Positions 1-9,620 of a DNA stretch of 64,000 bases are shown piece by piece (position 1 is the stretch's first letter; every line of letters begins with the position of its first letter). Source of the stretch: Proteiniphilum acetatigenes DSM 18083 (lineage in GTDB: Bacteria; Bacteroidota; Bacteroidia; Bacteroidales; Dysgonomonadaceae); the NCBI RefSeq assembly GCF_000380985.1, contig NZ_KB905700.1:79671-143670 (forward strand), read 5' to 3'. The notes under the pieces were generated by a model. It ran no database searches. It was not told the origin of the DNA and saw only the letters and a list, made by a program, of their open reading frames with translations. A program made the translations under genes and the position numbers.

Positions 1-1536
1 GTTGTCAACCTCACTTTGCGGGATAGGCATACGGATAGACTTGCCAATAATGAAATTATTAAAGTCCGAATCACGTGCTTTTAACTCATTCAATGTCGCT
101 TCATTATTTATTCCCCAGCGTTTCAAATCAATCCATCGCACACATTCCATAGCCAACTCAAGGGCACGCTCAATTTTTAAATGTTCACGGAAAGCATCTT
201 TATTACCCGTTATCTGAGTACCGTTATAATAGGTGCTGTTTTGTATATTCGGTAAGTTTACGCGATTACGTACCCGATTGACACATTCAATGGCCTTGGC
301 AGGCGGTGTGCCACTCAGTTCATTGAGCGCTTCGGCGTAAAGTAGCAGCATATCCGCATAGCGCAATGAACGGAAGTTATTATCGTTCCAGTAATACAAC
401 GGCATTGCATCCGTGCTGTATTTCCTTATAAAGACACGGTTTCCCCAATCGCTGTTCCAGGGCGCTCCATAAATCAATTGGTCAGGATATTCCGGAAAAT
501 CGGATGATGCACCGTCATACCACAAGGTATGAAATAACCGGGGATCATATTTACCGTCGGTTGTTTTTTCGCGCTTAAAGTAATCTACCAACCAACGCCT
601 TGCTTCTATATTGTTCCAGCCAATACCCGGAGGTGCTGCATTCATTTCGATTTGAGTACCTAATTGCGCATTCGGATCCAGGTAATTATCGGTCTGGTCG
701 AATCCTACCCGGTTCACCAGAGAGAAATGTATTTCATACAGCGCCTCTCTGTTGTTTTCCGTATGGTTACTGAAATTGCTTTCCCAGTCAGCTACCAGAT
801 CATAGTGGCTTTTCCCTTCGCCGTCGATAAGCCATTCAAGACACTCTTTCGCTTCTTCCCATTTATGATGTTGTGCATAAGCTTTGGCAAGCAATCCGTA
901 GGCTGCACCTTTTGTAGGACGAGCGGTATTGTTTGCGTCACGTGTAGGAGGAAGCTTGCTGACAGCATCTTTCAGGTCTTCTTCTACCTGGGTAAGTACT
1001 TCCTCTTGCGTAGCTTGCATGGGGCGGTCGGCTGCAGATGATGTCTGTAATACAAGGGGGACATTATCCCAAAGCATAGTAAGGTAGAAATAATAGAAAG
1101 CACGCATAAATTTGGCTTGCCCTATTAAATCCTGTTTATGGGTGTCATTGGCAAATGTGATATTCTCTATGTTATCCAATACCTGATTGGCACGGAAAAT
1201 AGCCACATAATGCTCTCTCCATATCTTCACATTCGTTTCTCCAAAATTATAATTGGTAAAAATAAATTTGGTATATTCATTCAGTTCTGTCCAACCGGCA
1301 TAACTTACTCCCTCATCCGCCATACCTATCATTTGCGTGTAGATATTCCTTGTCCATGTACCCTGACGATAGAACATCCCATATATGGAAATAACGCCGG
1401 CTTCAATATCAGCCTCAGTCTTCCAGAATACGCCCGTACTCAGGGTGTTTTCATTTTGAATATCCAGTAGAGAGGCATCGCACGATACGCACACTACCAG
1501 GATAAGACATAATATATAATTGATTATCTTTTTCAT
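1..1536 (-). CDS. SusD/RagB-like outer-membrane lipoprotein (3' end outside window)
   Basis: The minus-strand frame opens at ATG 1536 and runs off the left edge, so the C-terminus is missing. The N-terminus is a lipoprotein signal (MKKIINYILCLILVVCVSC, lipobox Cys at residue 19). The body has the alpha-helical TPR-type layout of SusD-like proteins: an early segment with FWKTEADIEAG, a central region reading KFMRAFYYFYLTMLWDNVPLV, and a late RYADMLLLYAEALNEL helix typical of the RagB/SusD C-terminal domain. SusD-like proteins sit as the lid on a SusC transporter at the cell surface and bind the glycan or nutrient. It lies 132 bp downstream of the SusC gene in the same direction, so the two are probably one operon. 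The substrate cannot be read from the sequence; the neighbouring hydrolases suggest a ribosyl or glycoside compound. Confidence 0.93.
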   Translation of the reverse strand, partial: MKKIINYILCLILVVCVSCDASLLDIQNENTLSTGVFWKTEADIEAGVISIYGMFYRQGTWTRNIYTQMIGMADEGVSYAGWTELNEYTKFIFTNYNFGETNVKIWREHYVAIFRANQVLDNIENITFANDTHKQDLIGQAKFMRAFYYFYLTMLWDNVPLVLQTSSAADRPMQATQEEVLTQVEEDLKDAVSKLPPTRDANNTARPTKGAAYGLLAKAYAQHHKWEEAKECLEWLIDGEGKSHYDLVADWESNFSNHTENNREALYEIHFSLVNRVGFDQTDNYLDPNAQLGTQIEMNAAPPGIGWNNIEARRWLVDYFKREKTTDGKYDPRLFHTLWYDGASSDFPEYPDQLIYGAPWNSDWGNRVFIRKYSTDAMPLYYWNDNNFRSLRYADMLLLYAEALNELSGTPPAKAIECVNRVRNRVNLPNIQNSTYYNGTQITGNKDAFREHLKIERALELAMECVRWIDLKRWGINNEATLNELKARDSDFNNFIIGKSIRMPIPQSEVDN

Positions 1537-1668
1537 ACGATTATTTTATTTTTTACATTATAGTGTATGGAACTCGCAATATTGACTGCGTCGATTACTT
1601 CGTAATTCATGTTGATGGGTGTAATGAGTTATATGCTCGTTTCATACGATTAAAACTGTTTATTTTCG

Positions 1669-4600
1669 TTAGAATGTAAATGATAAGGCAAATTGAACAG
1701 CCCGGGGATTGGGGAATGAGCAATTGTCTGCCCCTATGGTAAAGATACCGCCATCTGCAAATTCAGGATCCAACCCGGAATATTTGGTTAATGTGACCAT
1801 GTTTTGCAGGGTTACCGATGCACGAACTCTGTCTATACCAAACTTTTCGCAAAAGGTAGCTGGAATGGAGTAGCCCAAAGTAATATCGCTTAAACGGAAG
1901 AATGAGCCATCTTCCAACCAGCGGCTCTGGTCACCGCGACTATTTCGGGAATCCCCATATACAATACGTGGGCGATCGTTCGAACGATATTCCTGTGTCC
2001 AGGGTCTGAGACCATTAAAGTTGTTTTGATTATTGGCAAAATCACCAGCCGCTGCTGCCGATCCATTCCAGATGTCATGTCCGAATCGTCCATAACCATT
2101 GATCTTCAGATCAAAGTTTCTATAAGAAGCTCCGAGATTCAATCCCATTTCTAATTTGGGCCAGGGATTCCCTACAATCTGACGGTCGTCCGACGAAATA
2201 ATACCGTCGTCGTTATAATCGTCATATTTAATATCACCAGGCAAAGCATTCGGCTGGATTACTGTTCCTTCCGAATTTGTATAATTGCGGACCTCTTCTC
2301 CCGACTGGAAGATACCATTCATTTTGTACAGATACCACATTCCAAGCGATTGCCCAATTTCTGTTTTAGCCAAATCGGTGTAATAGACTGTCTGGCCGTA
2401 TCCCAGATCTATCACCTTATTCTTTAAATGCGACACATTCAACGAGGCTGAATAGGAAAAATCTCCCACTTTATCATTCCATCCGATCTCTACTTCAACT
2501 CCTCTGTTTTCCAGGCTCCCGGCATTCACAGCAGGCGATCCTCCTTCATTTCCGGAGCTCATCAAAATAGGAAGATACACCAGCAGGTCTCCGCTCTTTG
2601 AATAAAAATATTCGGCTGAAAAACGTAACCGGTTATTCAGTCCTACCAGGTCAAAGCCGGCATTGGCTGTGGTTTTCTTCTCCCAAACGAGATCGGTATT
2701 GGTTAATCGGGACTGGATCATTCCGATCTCTTTTGTTTCCGGATTACCCATAATTGCCCGGGGAGCGGTATTAATGGTGGATTGATAATCCCAATAGCCA
2801 ATACTGCTATTTCCCAGTGTACCATAATTAGCGCGTATCTTCAAATCATCAATAAACGGAACATCAAAGAACTCCTCTCCACTGATACGCCATCCCAATG
2901 AGACGGAAAGGAAATTTCCCCAACGTTTATCTTTGGGTAAACGCGAAGTCCCATCACGACGGGCGGTTATCTGTGTCAGATATCTGTCATCATAGGAATA
3001 ATTGATCCGTCCGAGATAGGATATCAGCGCAGATTCTCCGTAACTTCCTCCTGCGGTTGTGTTGCCGGTTGCGGCATCAAGCGATTTAATATATTTATCC
3101 CCGATCGTTAACGGATCTAACTTGGTAATCCAGCGGACTTCTTCGTGGAATTTATTATAAGTGATGCCGCCTAAGGCATTTACATCGTGCTTGCCAAACT
3201 TATGTTTAAAATTATAGGTTTGCTCTATCAGGATATCATGATTCTGTGCGCTGTTATATCCTAAATGCGCTGCATCATCTCCTTGTCCCATAACCCAGTT
3301 TCCTTTTTTGCGTAAGGTATTGGTAACACCCATATAGCTTTTATAAGCGACATTCAACCTGGCATCAAGCATATTGAAAAGCGATACCTGGCCAAAGACG
3401 TTACCGGTCAGGTATTCTTCTTCATTGTTTCGTTCCATTAAATCCTGCATTGCTACCGGATTCCGGCCATAAGAATTAGCCCGGTCAACATCCCCATAAC
3501 CATATCCACCTGTGTGGGATTCATCATATACCGGAATTGTGGGCGGCATAAAGATAAAATCATACCACGGATTACCATTCAGCAATGTCCTGTTTGATTT
3601 GGTATAATAGAAGTTCTCACCATAAGAGAATATTCCTTTCTGTCCGCTTGTATTAAGACGGAATCCGTATTTGTCATACCCGGTACGATACAATGCTCCG
3701 TCGTCTACCATACGATTTAACGAAGTATAATACTTTACAGTGTTAGAGCCGCCGGATAGTGAAATATTATAATTCTGTAATATGCCCGTCCCCAGCATCT
3801 CTTCCTGCCAATCCGTATCGCCATCGAAATGATTCTGACGTTTTGTAATTCCTCCGACTCCGGCCAGAATCGCTTCTTCATAGGCCCGGTCATTATAAAT
3901 CTTATAAGTGGAGGCGTCCATCAGATCATAACGAGGTAGCCAGTTGAGTGTCAGTTGTGAGTCGAATTTCACTTTCAAAGGCCCCTCTTTCCCCTGTTTG
4001 GTGGTAACGATTACAACCCCGTTCGCTGCCCTCGACCCGTAAATCGCGGCTGATGATGCATCTTTCAGGATTTGAATAGATTCTATGTCTTCCACATTCA
4101 CACCCAGATCGCTACCGCCGTAAGCCCCATCAATAATAAATAAAGGATTGTTATTGGTCAAGCTCCCCAGACCGCGGATAATAATGGAAGCATTAGACCC
4201 CGGCTGACCACTTGATGTGATCTTTACGCCTGAAGTCAGTCCACGCATAGACTCTACTATGTTACCCGATACACGTTCTGCCAAAGCATCCTCTTTGACG
4301 ACAGATACAGCGCCAAGCAAATCTTTCTTCTTTACAGTGCCATAACCTACGACCACTACCTCTTCTAAAGTCTCAATGTCTTCCTGAAGAATGATATTCA
4401 ATATCGTTTCTCCATTCAAGGCAATGGTTTGTGAGATCATGCCTAAATAGGAGATCTCTAATATGCTGTTTGAAGGGATATTGGTTAAAGTGAATCTGCC
4501 ATTTGTATCGGTAACAGTACCGGTTGTTTTTCCTGAAACCTGAATAGATACTCCAATTAGGGCTTCTCCTTTGGTATCAGTAACCGTTCCCTGTATGGTT

Positions 4601-4686
4601 ATGCTTTGAGCGAACAGACACACGGAAGATATCCATACTAACATGAATAAGGTTCCTTTCCATAGATTTAATTTTTTTTTATTCAT
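1669..4686 (-). CDS. SusC/RagA-like TonB-dependent outer-membrane transporter
   Basis: This 1005-residue protein has the full SusC architecture. A signal peptide (cleavage near LFAQS, residues 1-27) is followed by a carboxypeptidase-regulatory-like domain (about 30-105, IQGTVTDTKGEALIGVSIQV). A TonB-box-like EEVVVVGYGTVKKKDLLGAV lies at about 108-127. The plug domain (about 115-235) contains the SusC signature SAAIYGSRAANGVVIVTTK, and a long beta-barrel ends in the aromatic C-terminus ALSFTF. It would import a SusD-captured oligomer across the outer membrane using TonB energy. Transcription probably starts near 4908 from a -7 box at 4922-4915 on the minus strand, leaving a leader of about 220 nt. 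A LacI-type operator overlaps the -33 region. Confidence 0.95.
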   Translation of the reverse strand: MNKKKLNLWKGTLFMLVWISSVCLFAQSITIQGTVTDTKGEALIGVSIQVSGKTTGTVTDTNGRFTLTNIPSNSILEISYLGMISQTIALNGETILNIILQEDIETLEEVVVVGYGTVKKKDLLGAVSVVKEDALAERVSGNIVESMRGLTSGVKITSSGQPGSNASIIIRGLGSLTNNNPLFIIDGAYGGSDLGVNVEDIESIQILKDASSAAIYGSRAANGVVIVTTKQGKEGPLKVKFDSQLTLNWLPRYDLMDASTYKIYNDRAYEEAILAGVGGITKRQNHFDGDTDWQEEMLGTGILQNYNISLSGGSNTVKYYTSLNRMVDDGALYRTGYDKYGFRLNTSGQKGIFSYGENFYYTKSNRTLLNGNPWYDFIFMPPTIPVYDESHTGGYGYGDVDRANSYGRNPVAMQDLMERNNEEEYLTGNVFGQVSLFNMLDARLNVAYKSYMGVTNTLRKKGNWVMGQGDDAAHLGYNSAQNHDILIEQTYNFKHKFGKHDVNALGGITYNKFHEEVRWITKLDPLTIGDKYIKSLDAATGNTTAGGSYGESALISYLGRINYSYDDRYLTQITARRDGTSRLPKDKRWGNFLSVSLGWRISGEEFFDVPFIDDLKIRANYGTLGNSSIGYWDYQSTINTAPRAIMGNPETKEIGMIQSRLTNTDLVWEKKTTANAGFDLVGLNNRLRFSAEYFYSKSGDLLVYLPILMSSGNEGGSPAVNAGSLENRGVEVEIGWNDKVGDFSYSASLNVSHLKNKVIDLGYGQTVYYTDLAKTEIGQSLGMWYLYKMNGIFQSGEEVRNYTNSEGTVIQPNALPGDIKYDDYNDDGIISSDDRQIVGNPWPKLEMGLNLGASYRNFDLKINGYGRFGHDIWNGSAAAAGDFANNQNNFNGLRPWTQEYRSNDRPRIVYGDSRNSRGDQSRWLEDGSFFRLSDITLGYSIPATFCEKFGIDRVRASVTLQNMVTLTKYSGLDPEFADGGIFTIGADNCSFPNPRAVQFALSFTF

Positions 4687-4914
4687 TTCATTTTTCTCTT
4701 AATTGTTTAAATTAATATGGTATATTGAAAATAATCAGTCGTTGCTTTTAATATCCCGAACCTGCCCGAAGAGATTGCCTGTGGTCTGTCTATTATCAGC
4801 CGATAAAGGGTGGATCTCTGTCGATTGATAACGATGAGAGTGATTACCCTATCGGTATACAGTCCCTGCGACAACAATTCTATTTAAATCCATGATATTT
4901 ATATCAAATAAATG

Positions 4915-4953
4915 CAAATATATTGACAATATTAATTAGAACAAACGTTTTCG
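4915..4953 (-). promoter_or_regulatory. susC promoter with LacI-type operator
   Basis: On the minus strand a Bacteroidetes -7 box TATATTTG lies at 4922-4915. Upstream of it, at 4939-4953, is GAACAAACGTTTTCG, which contains the palindromic core AAACGTTT typical of LacI-family operators. The identical 15-mer occurs at 9517-9531 with exactly the same 24-bp offset from a TATATTTG box in front of the oxidoreductase operon. The operator would cover the -33 region of this promoter. Binding by the LacI protein encoded at 9621 is inference. Confidence 0.7.
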
Positions 4954-5040
4954 CAATTATATTTAGTTAAATAAAGTTATTTACAGGCTTGTTGTCTGCT
5001 TATTCTGTTATCTCTGTTCGTTTTATTCCAAAAAATAGGT

Positions 5041-5295
5041 TATAAAGCGCAAGTCAAACATAGTCGATATTGCCGGATGGTTAGTTGGGATTTTGTAGTA
5101 TGGCGGTATCCATGTTTTGAATGGAAAAGCTGATAAATACAGGATAAGCAAAGCCACTCAAAAGGAAAATAAAACTTACGGGGTAGAAGTTGAATTTTTG
5201 AATGAATTTGTCCGAAATTTACGAACCGGTATAAGTAAAACGATTGTGCTAATTTTTTCTTCTTTAAAAAATTCTTTTTTAGCAGAGTCTATTTA
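5041..5295 (+). pseudogene. Decayed 5' copy of the LacI regulator
   Basis: This stretch aligns with the first ~240 bp of the intact LacI gene at 9621. Shared runs include CATAGT-GATATTGCCG, GTTTTGAA-GG, GATAAATACAGGAT-AG, AGTAAAACGATTG and TCTTTAAAAAATTCTTTTTT. Several indels and stops (for example TAG and TAA codons within the helix-turn-helix region) destroy the frame, and nothing recognisable remains after about 5295. The upstream flank (4910-5040) also matches the flank of the intact gene (9490-9620). An ancestral regulator-plus-promoter block was therefore duplicated and this copy eroded. Confidence 0.8.
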
Positions 5296-5359
5296 GATGA
5301 TATATTTCTTTGGTAGCAGTTTCCCTGATCGGTGTGGGGCCAATGCCTGGTTAGCGGGA

Positions 5360-6913
5360 TTAAAAATATACGTGTTTTCCCGGATTTTTACTGGAATACA
5401 CTATGAGTTCCCTGATATTAATATGGTAACCATCGGGAATATTCCTTGTTTTTAATGTTATGGTATGTTCCCCTTCGGAAAGGTCATAGTTCCATGCCAC
5501 ATCATGTCTGCGAACAAGAGACAATGTTGGCATCTTGATCGTTTCGATAAAATTGTTATCAATATAAAGATCAGCTTCCAACGTATTATCTTCCTGGTTG
5601 TTTTGTACTGAAGCATATCCTGTGAGAACAAAACCACAACCGGTTATACCAAATGAAACTTCATTGTTTTGCTCAGTTAACCGGGTACTTATATCTTTCC
5701 TTTCAGTAGGATGGATCCCTTCAAAACCTATTTCCAGAGCAACTGTTTGGGGAATCTGGTACCGGATAATAAATGAATCGTTATTCTCAATGCCTCCGTT
5801 TCTTTTGATCATTTCGGCAGCATGACGGAATCCTATATCATAGACTTTGTTAAGGGACATTTCTGTATACTGGAAATTCATATCCTCCACTTTTTCAATA
5901 CCCTGCATCCAATAATCAGGGATATTACTGTATCCTATCATTGTGCCCAGAATTCCGGCAGCATTGGCCGGATTACAATCCGAATCATAACCGCACCTTG
6001 TACTTATATCTATTGTTGCACCGTAATCACCTTTACCGTAAAGTAATCCGATTACAATGTAGGCTGCATTGATCTTGGCATCGATATTGAACGGCATAAA
6101 AACCCCGTCGGGACATCCTTTATCATGTGTCCATTTTTTCTGCGCTTCGAACCATGCCGATTTCCAGTCGTCAGGATTGTTTTTATACCATTTAATTACA
6201 TCTGCTATGCATTGATAAAATTCACTTTCGGCCGGGATAGTCTTCAAAGCCTCTTCCACTATAAATTCAATATCATTGTGAACGAAAGCAAGGGAATACA
6301 TCGCAGCCACATAAATTCCGCCATAAAGGCCATCTCCGTAATTCATGATGTGGCCAATCCTGTCACAGATGGCAGCGGCCGAATTCACCATACCCGGGGA
6401 CATCAATCCCGCGAAATCAGCCTCAATCTGAAAATCGATATCGTCGGCGTGCGGGTTATTTTTCCAATGCCCGGAAGCAGGAGGCATTATACCGTTAAGT
6501 ATATTATAACGTGCAGCCTGATTGGCATGCCAAAGAGGATACTCAGCATGGGCAAATGCCAGTGCATGCAAAGAGTCGGGTGCATCAAGACCATGCTTTT
6601 CAAAAACATCCACAAAAGTCAAATCCATATATATGTCATCATACAGACCCGGAGAATTTTTATAATACCACAACATCCGGGTGTCATCCCATGGAATAGC
6701 TATATGGTCGTCAATCATTGTGCCGTTCCAACGAAACTCAGTCGGACCACCGTATGTGCATCCGATTACCTGTCCGGCCCAACCGCCTTTGATCTTGTCC
6801 AGAAGTTCACTTTTGGAAATCGTTACTTCATTTTTTTCTGAATAGCCCGTATTGCAGGATAATGTAATCATAAGTACCGACCACATTATGGCTGTTTTAA
6901 AGATGTTCTTCAT
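5360..6913 (-). CDS. ADP-ribosylglycohydrolase-family lipoprotein
   Basis: The product has about 517 residues from ATG 6913. A longer open frame reaches 6982, but only the 6913 start gives a proper lipoprotein signal (MKNIFKTAIMWSVLMITLSC). The N-terminal core carries the family motif KGGWAGQVIGCTYGGPTEF, then IPWDDTRMLW and, near the middle, the metal-site motif CGYDSDCNPANAAGILGTMI typical of ADP-ribosylglycohydrolases (paired Asp residues for divalent metal). About 150 C-terminal residues form an extra beta-rich region ending in an EGEHTITLKTRNIPDGYHIN-type domain. The family cleaves ADP-ribosyl or related N-glycosidic bonds; the lipoprotein signal puts this one in the periplasm or on a membrane surface. 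It is the last gene of the 9405-5360 operon. Its exact substrate is unknown. Confidence 0.88.
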   Translation of the reverse strand: MKNIFKTAIMWSVLMITLSCNTGYSEKNEVTISKSELLDKIKGGWAGQVIGCTYGGPTEFRWNGTMIDDHIAIPWDDTRMLWYYKNSPGLYDDIYMDLTFVDVFEKHGLDAPDSLHALAFAHAEYPLWHANQAARYNILNGIMPPASGHWKNNPHADDIDFQIEADFAGLMSPGMVNSAAAICDRIGHIMNYGDGLYGGIYVAAMYSLAFVHNDIEFIVEEALKTIPAESEFYQCIADVIKWYKNNPDDWKSAWFEAQKKWTHDKGCPDGVFMPFNIDAKINAAYIVIGLLYGKGDYGATIDISTRCGYDSDCNPANAAGILGTMIGYSNIPDYWMQGIEKVEDMNFQYTEMSLNKVYDIGFRHAAEMIKRNGGIENNDSFIIRYQIPQTVALEIGFEGIHPTERKDISTRLTEQNNEVSFGITGCGFVLTGYASVQNNQEDNTLEADLYIDNNFIETIKMPTLSLVRRHDVAWNYDLSEGEHTITLKTRNIPDGYHINIRELIVYSSKNPGKHVYF

Positions 6914-6985
6914 AACTTTAAGTCTTATTTCATGATACAAATATTTTAATTGGATAAACTGACAATCAGTTGCAATCCACATCTA

Positions 6986-8029
6986 TCACTGATATTTCTT
7001 CGGCTTTTGGGTTATCAGGTCAATGAAGTAATCCCTTATTTGCTCCCTTTGTTGTTCCGTGACAGTCAGGTATTTATGTTTCCCTTTTTCGTCGGGTGTA
7101 AATCGGGTAATCCCTTTATCATCAATACTTATCGTACCTGCAGGTGACTCTCCAAAGAAACCTTTATCTGCTTCAACAACGTAAAGTACCGAGGTCAGGT
7201 CCCATGTCTGACGGTCGTAGGGCATCTCCAGATAGGCTTTATATCCTTCAACCAGTGGATTGGGTTCTTTCCCTTTGAAATCATTTTCGATGCTGGAGGC
7301 AGGATATAATATTGTTTCACCCAGTTCGAAGGGGGATACCACTATGGGGGTCGGCCACTCCTTGATTACTTTTTGAGCGGCAGGAATATCACAGTTGACA
7401 TTGAATTCCGAAAAATTTTCGTCCTGAAAATGTCCCATCATAGCGGACAGGATTTTCACTTTCCTGGCGATGAGTTCTTTCCCTGTAAGGGGTGAAAATT
7501 CATCTCCCTTGCTGTCCAGAAGCTGGGCAAGGTTAGTAGAAAAACCTACTGAAATAATATCTACCGAATTATCTTCCTGTGATGCTAATATTTTACGGTA
7601 GAGGGCTACTGAGGTAGGAAGTGCTTTATAATCCTTCACTGTTCTTTCGAAAGCAGGTTTGCCTTCTTTCTCCATTTGACACACTGCACGTACGAAATTA
7701 TCCTCATTGTCTTTTTCAGATCCATTGACTACCATTCCTATAGGAATATCGGGATAGCCGTACCATGTATTCATAATATCGATATATTCAACGCAATAAG
7801 GACTTTTCTTTGTTGTAGGAATACCAAGTAATTCTATCCTGTCCTGATCCAGGTATTTATATAACATATCCAATGCAAGCGCATCGTCTACATCATTACC
7901 CATATCTGTATCGAAGATTATGTCAATCTTTTGCCGGTCAACATCTCCTTTAGTTTTGCCTTCGGAGCATGATAAAAGAAATACGAAGACGATGAATAGC
8001 CACAATGTTGTTTGTATAACCTTTCTCAT
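6986..8029 (-). CDS. Nucleoside hydrolase (IUNH family), exported lipoprotein
   Basis: This 347-residue protein starts with a lipoprotein leader (MRKVIQTTLWLFIVFVFLLSC). The hallmark calcium-binding motif of inosine-uridine-preferring nucleoside hydrolases, IIFDTDMGNDVDDALALDML, follows at about residues 37-56. The family hydrolyses the N-glycosidic bond of ribonucleosides to ribose plus base. The usual cytosolic enzyme has no signal, so this is an exported member such as those found in Bacteroidetes utilisation loci. It lies 72 bp upstream of the ADP-ribosylglycohydrolase and 71 bp downstream of the oxidoreductase gene, same strand, so it is probably co-transcribed. Confidence 0.9.
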   Translation of the reverse strand: MRKVIQTTLWLFIVFVFLLSCSEGKTKGDVDRQKIDIIFDTDMGNDVDDALALDMLYKYLDQDRIELLGIPTTKKSPYCVEYIDIMNTWYGYPDIPIGMVVNGSEKDNEDNFVRAVCQMEKEGKPAFERTVKDYKALPTSVALYRKILASQEDNSVDIISVGFSTNLAQLLDSKGDEFSPLTGKELIARKVKILSAMMGHFQDENFSEFNVNCDIPAAQKVIKEWPTPIVVSPFELGETILYPASSIENDFKGKEPNPLVEGYKAYLEMPYDRQTWDLTSVLYVVEADKGFFGESPAGTISIDDKGITRFTPDEKGKHKYLTVTEQQREQIRDYFIDLITQKPKKYQ

Positions 8030-8100
8030 ATTGTAGTGTTTTTATTTATTTAAACGCATTGAATTCTCTTATACAAATTTTGCCTGATTACTTCATATCC

Positions 8101-9405
8101 TTATATACGGGGGAATTTCCATGGCTCTCTGTATTGAGGCTTTATATATTTATTTGCTTCAGCGATGTTGAACGACTTATTCTTATCGTCATATTGTAAA
8201 GAGACTCCGCTCATCCTGGCGGCAATATTCCCTAAATGAGCATATTTGGCGCACAAACTCCCTGTTTCTATCGTGCATGCCGTATTCCGGTCTCTTCTTT
8301 TCATGCATTCCAGGAAGTTGAACACATGATCTTTGTGGTCCTGATAATCGGCTTTGACAATTTTCCCGGGAACCTTTTCCCTTTCGGGATAAACCTGCCA
8401 GTCATCTCTATTGGCCACCAATGTCCCGTTTTTACCGGTAAAGACTAATCCGTAATTTTTACCATACGGGCCGGATTCAATACCGGCATTATTCTCCCAG
8501 GTCAGTATATAATCATCAAACTGGTATAATACTGATTGAGTGTCAAAAGTTTCATGCATACCATCCGGGTAGAGAAAATTACCGGCATTGGCCTGTATAC
8601 TATTGGGCATGGTATGTATTTTCTTCGCCCAAAGTGCCATATCCAACAGATGAACACCCCAGTCGGTCATAAGACCTCCCCCGTAATCCCAGAACATTCT
8701 CCATAAGCCGTGAAAACGTTGTCTATTGAATGTCCGTTCCGGGGCAGGCCCCAACCATGTGTCAAAATCAACTCCTTCCGGGATATTTGAATCGGGAACA
8801 ATTTCGGTTATTGCAGCATAATTGAAGTTGGCATATACATGTATACGGGATATTTCTCCCAATACACCCGAATCCAGGTAATCAATCATTTCTTTCCATA
8901 GCTTTGCACTTCTTTGTTGTTGACCTACCTGTACCACCCGCTGATATTTATTCGCTGCTTCGACCATCACATCGCATTCTGCTATCGAATTACTGACCGG
9001 TTTCTCAATATACACGTCTTTACCGGCCTTACATGCATCCACAAATTGCAGGCAATGCCAGTGATCGGGCGTTCCGATTATGACTGCATCGATGTCCTTT
9101 CGATCGAGGATCCGGCGGTAATCACCATATAGCTCGAATTTCTCTTTCTGCATGGAAGCCAATTCCTTTGCCCGTGACTCCATGACCGATTTATCAATAT
9201 CACATAATGCCAAACATCGTACTTCATCCGATAGCAGGAAATCCGATAAATTAGCCCATCCCATAGAGCGGCATCCGATTAATGCAACATTAATCTTATC
9301 ATTCGCGGATACATTAATCGATGCGGCCCTTAAATAGGCGGGCATTGCCAGGCCTGCTGCCACAGTAGAGGATGTTTTCAGGAAAGAACGTCTTGTAATA
9401 CTCAT
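8101..9405 (-). CDS. Gfo/Idh/MocA-family oxidoreductase with Tat signal
   Basis: The 434-residue product begins with a twin-arginine signal (SITRRSFLKTSSTVAAGLA), so it should be folded and loaded with NAD(P) before export. The Rossmann nucleotide-binding region follows (NVALIGCRSMGWANL). The family motif GKDVYIEKPVSNS (EKP with the conserved Lys) is at about residues 130-142, and the second half has the substrate domain (WDYGGGLMTDWGVHLLDMALW). Such secreted members act on sugars or glycosides through a redox step. It is the first gene of the three-gene operon; its promoter faces away from the LacI gene and carries the shared operator. The sugar substrate is not readable. Confidence 0.92.
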   Translation of the reverse strand: MSITRRSFLKTSSTVAAGLAMPAYLRAASINVSANDKINVALIGCRSMGWANLSDFLLSDEVRCLALCDIDKSVMESRAKELASMQKEKFELYGDYRRILDRKDIDAVIIGTPDHWHCLQFVDACKAGKDVYIEKPVSNSIAECDVMVEAANKYQRVVQVGQQQRSAKLWKEMIDYLDSGVLGEISRIHVYANFNYAAITEIVPDSNIPEGVDFDTWLGPAPERTFNRQRFHGLWRMFWDYGGGLMTDWGVHLLDMALWAKKIHTMPNSIQANAGNFLYPDGMHETFDTQSVLYQFDDYILTWENNAGIESGPYGKNYGLVFTGKNGTLVANRDDWQVYPEREKVPGKIVKADYQDHKDHVFNFLECMKRRDRNTACTIETGSLCAKYAHLGNIAARMSGVSLQYDDKNKSFNIAEANKYIKPQYREPWKFPRI

Positions 9406-9492
9406 AATAATAGTGTGCTAATTGTAAATTACGAATCGGGCCATTTCTAAAAGATACAATTGTGTTTTTAATTTATTAATTGATACTAATTG

Positions 9493-9562
9493 CAAATATA
9501 TGAACAATATTTATTTGAACAAACGTTTTCGTAATTTTACTTAGTTAAATAAGCTATCTTTG
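9493..9562. promoter_or_regulatory. Divergent promoter region with LacI-type operator
   Basis: The minus strand carries TATATTTG at 9500-9493 for the oxidoreductase operon. The plus strand carries TATCTTTG at 9555-9562 for the LacI gene. The operator GAACAAACGTTTTCG lies between them at 9517-9531, over the -33 region of the minus promoter. The match to the susC promoter (same 15-mer, same 24-bp spacing) suggests one regulon with autoregulation. Protein binding is inferred. Confidence 0.72.
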
Positions 9563-9620
9563 TAGACTTAGTCTCTGCTTATTCCATTATTTCTGTTAGC
9601 TTTGTTAAAAAAATAGGATT

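Noticed and set aside
6125..6841. 238-codon plus-strand frame within the ADP-ribosylglycohydrolase gene
   Set aside because: It is antisense to catalytic motifs of a supported gene, with no promoter or conserved domain.
6914..6982. Longer start for the ADP-ribosylglycohydrolase
   Set aside because: The extra 23 residues precede a clear lipoprotein signal that needs ATG 6913.
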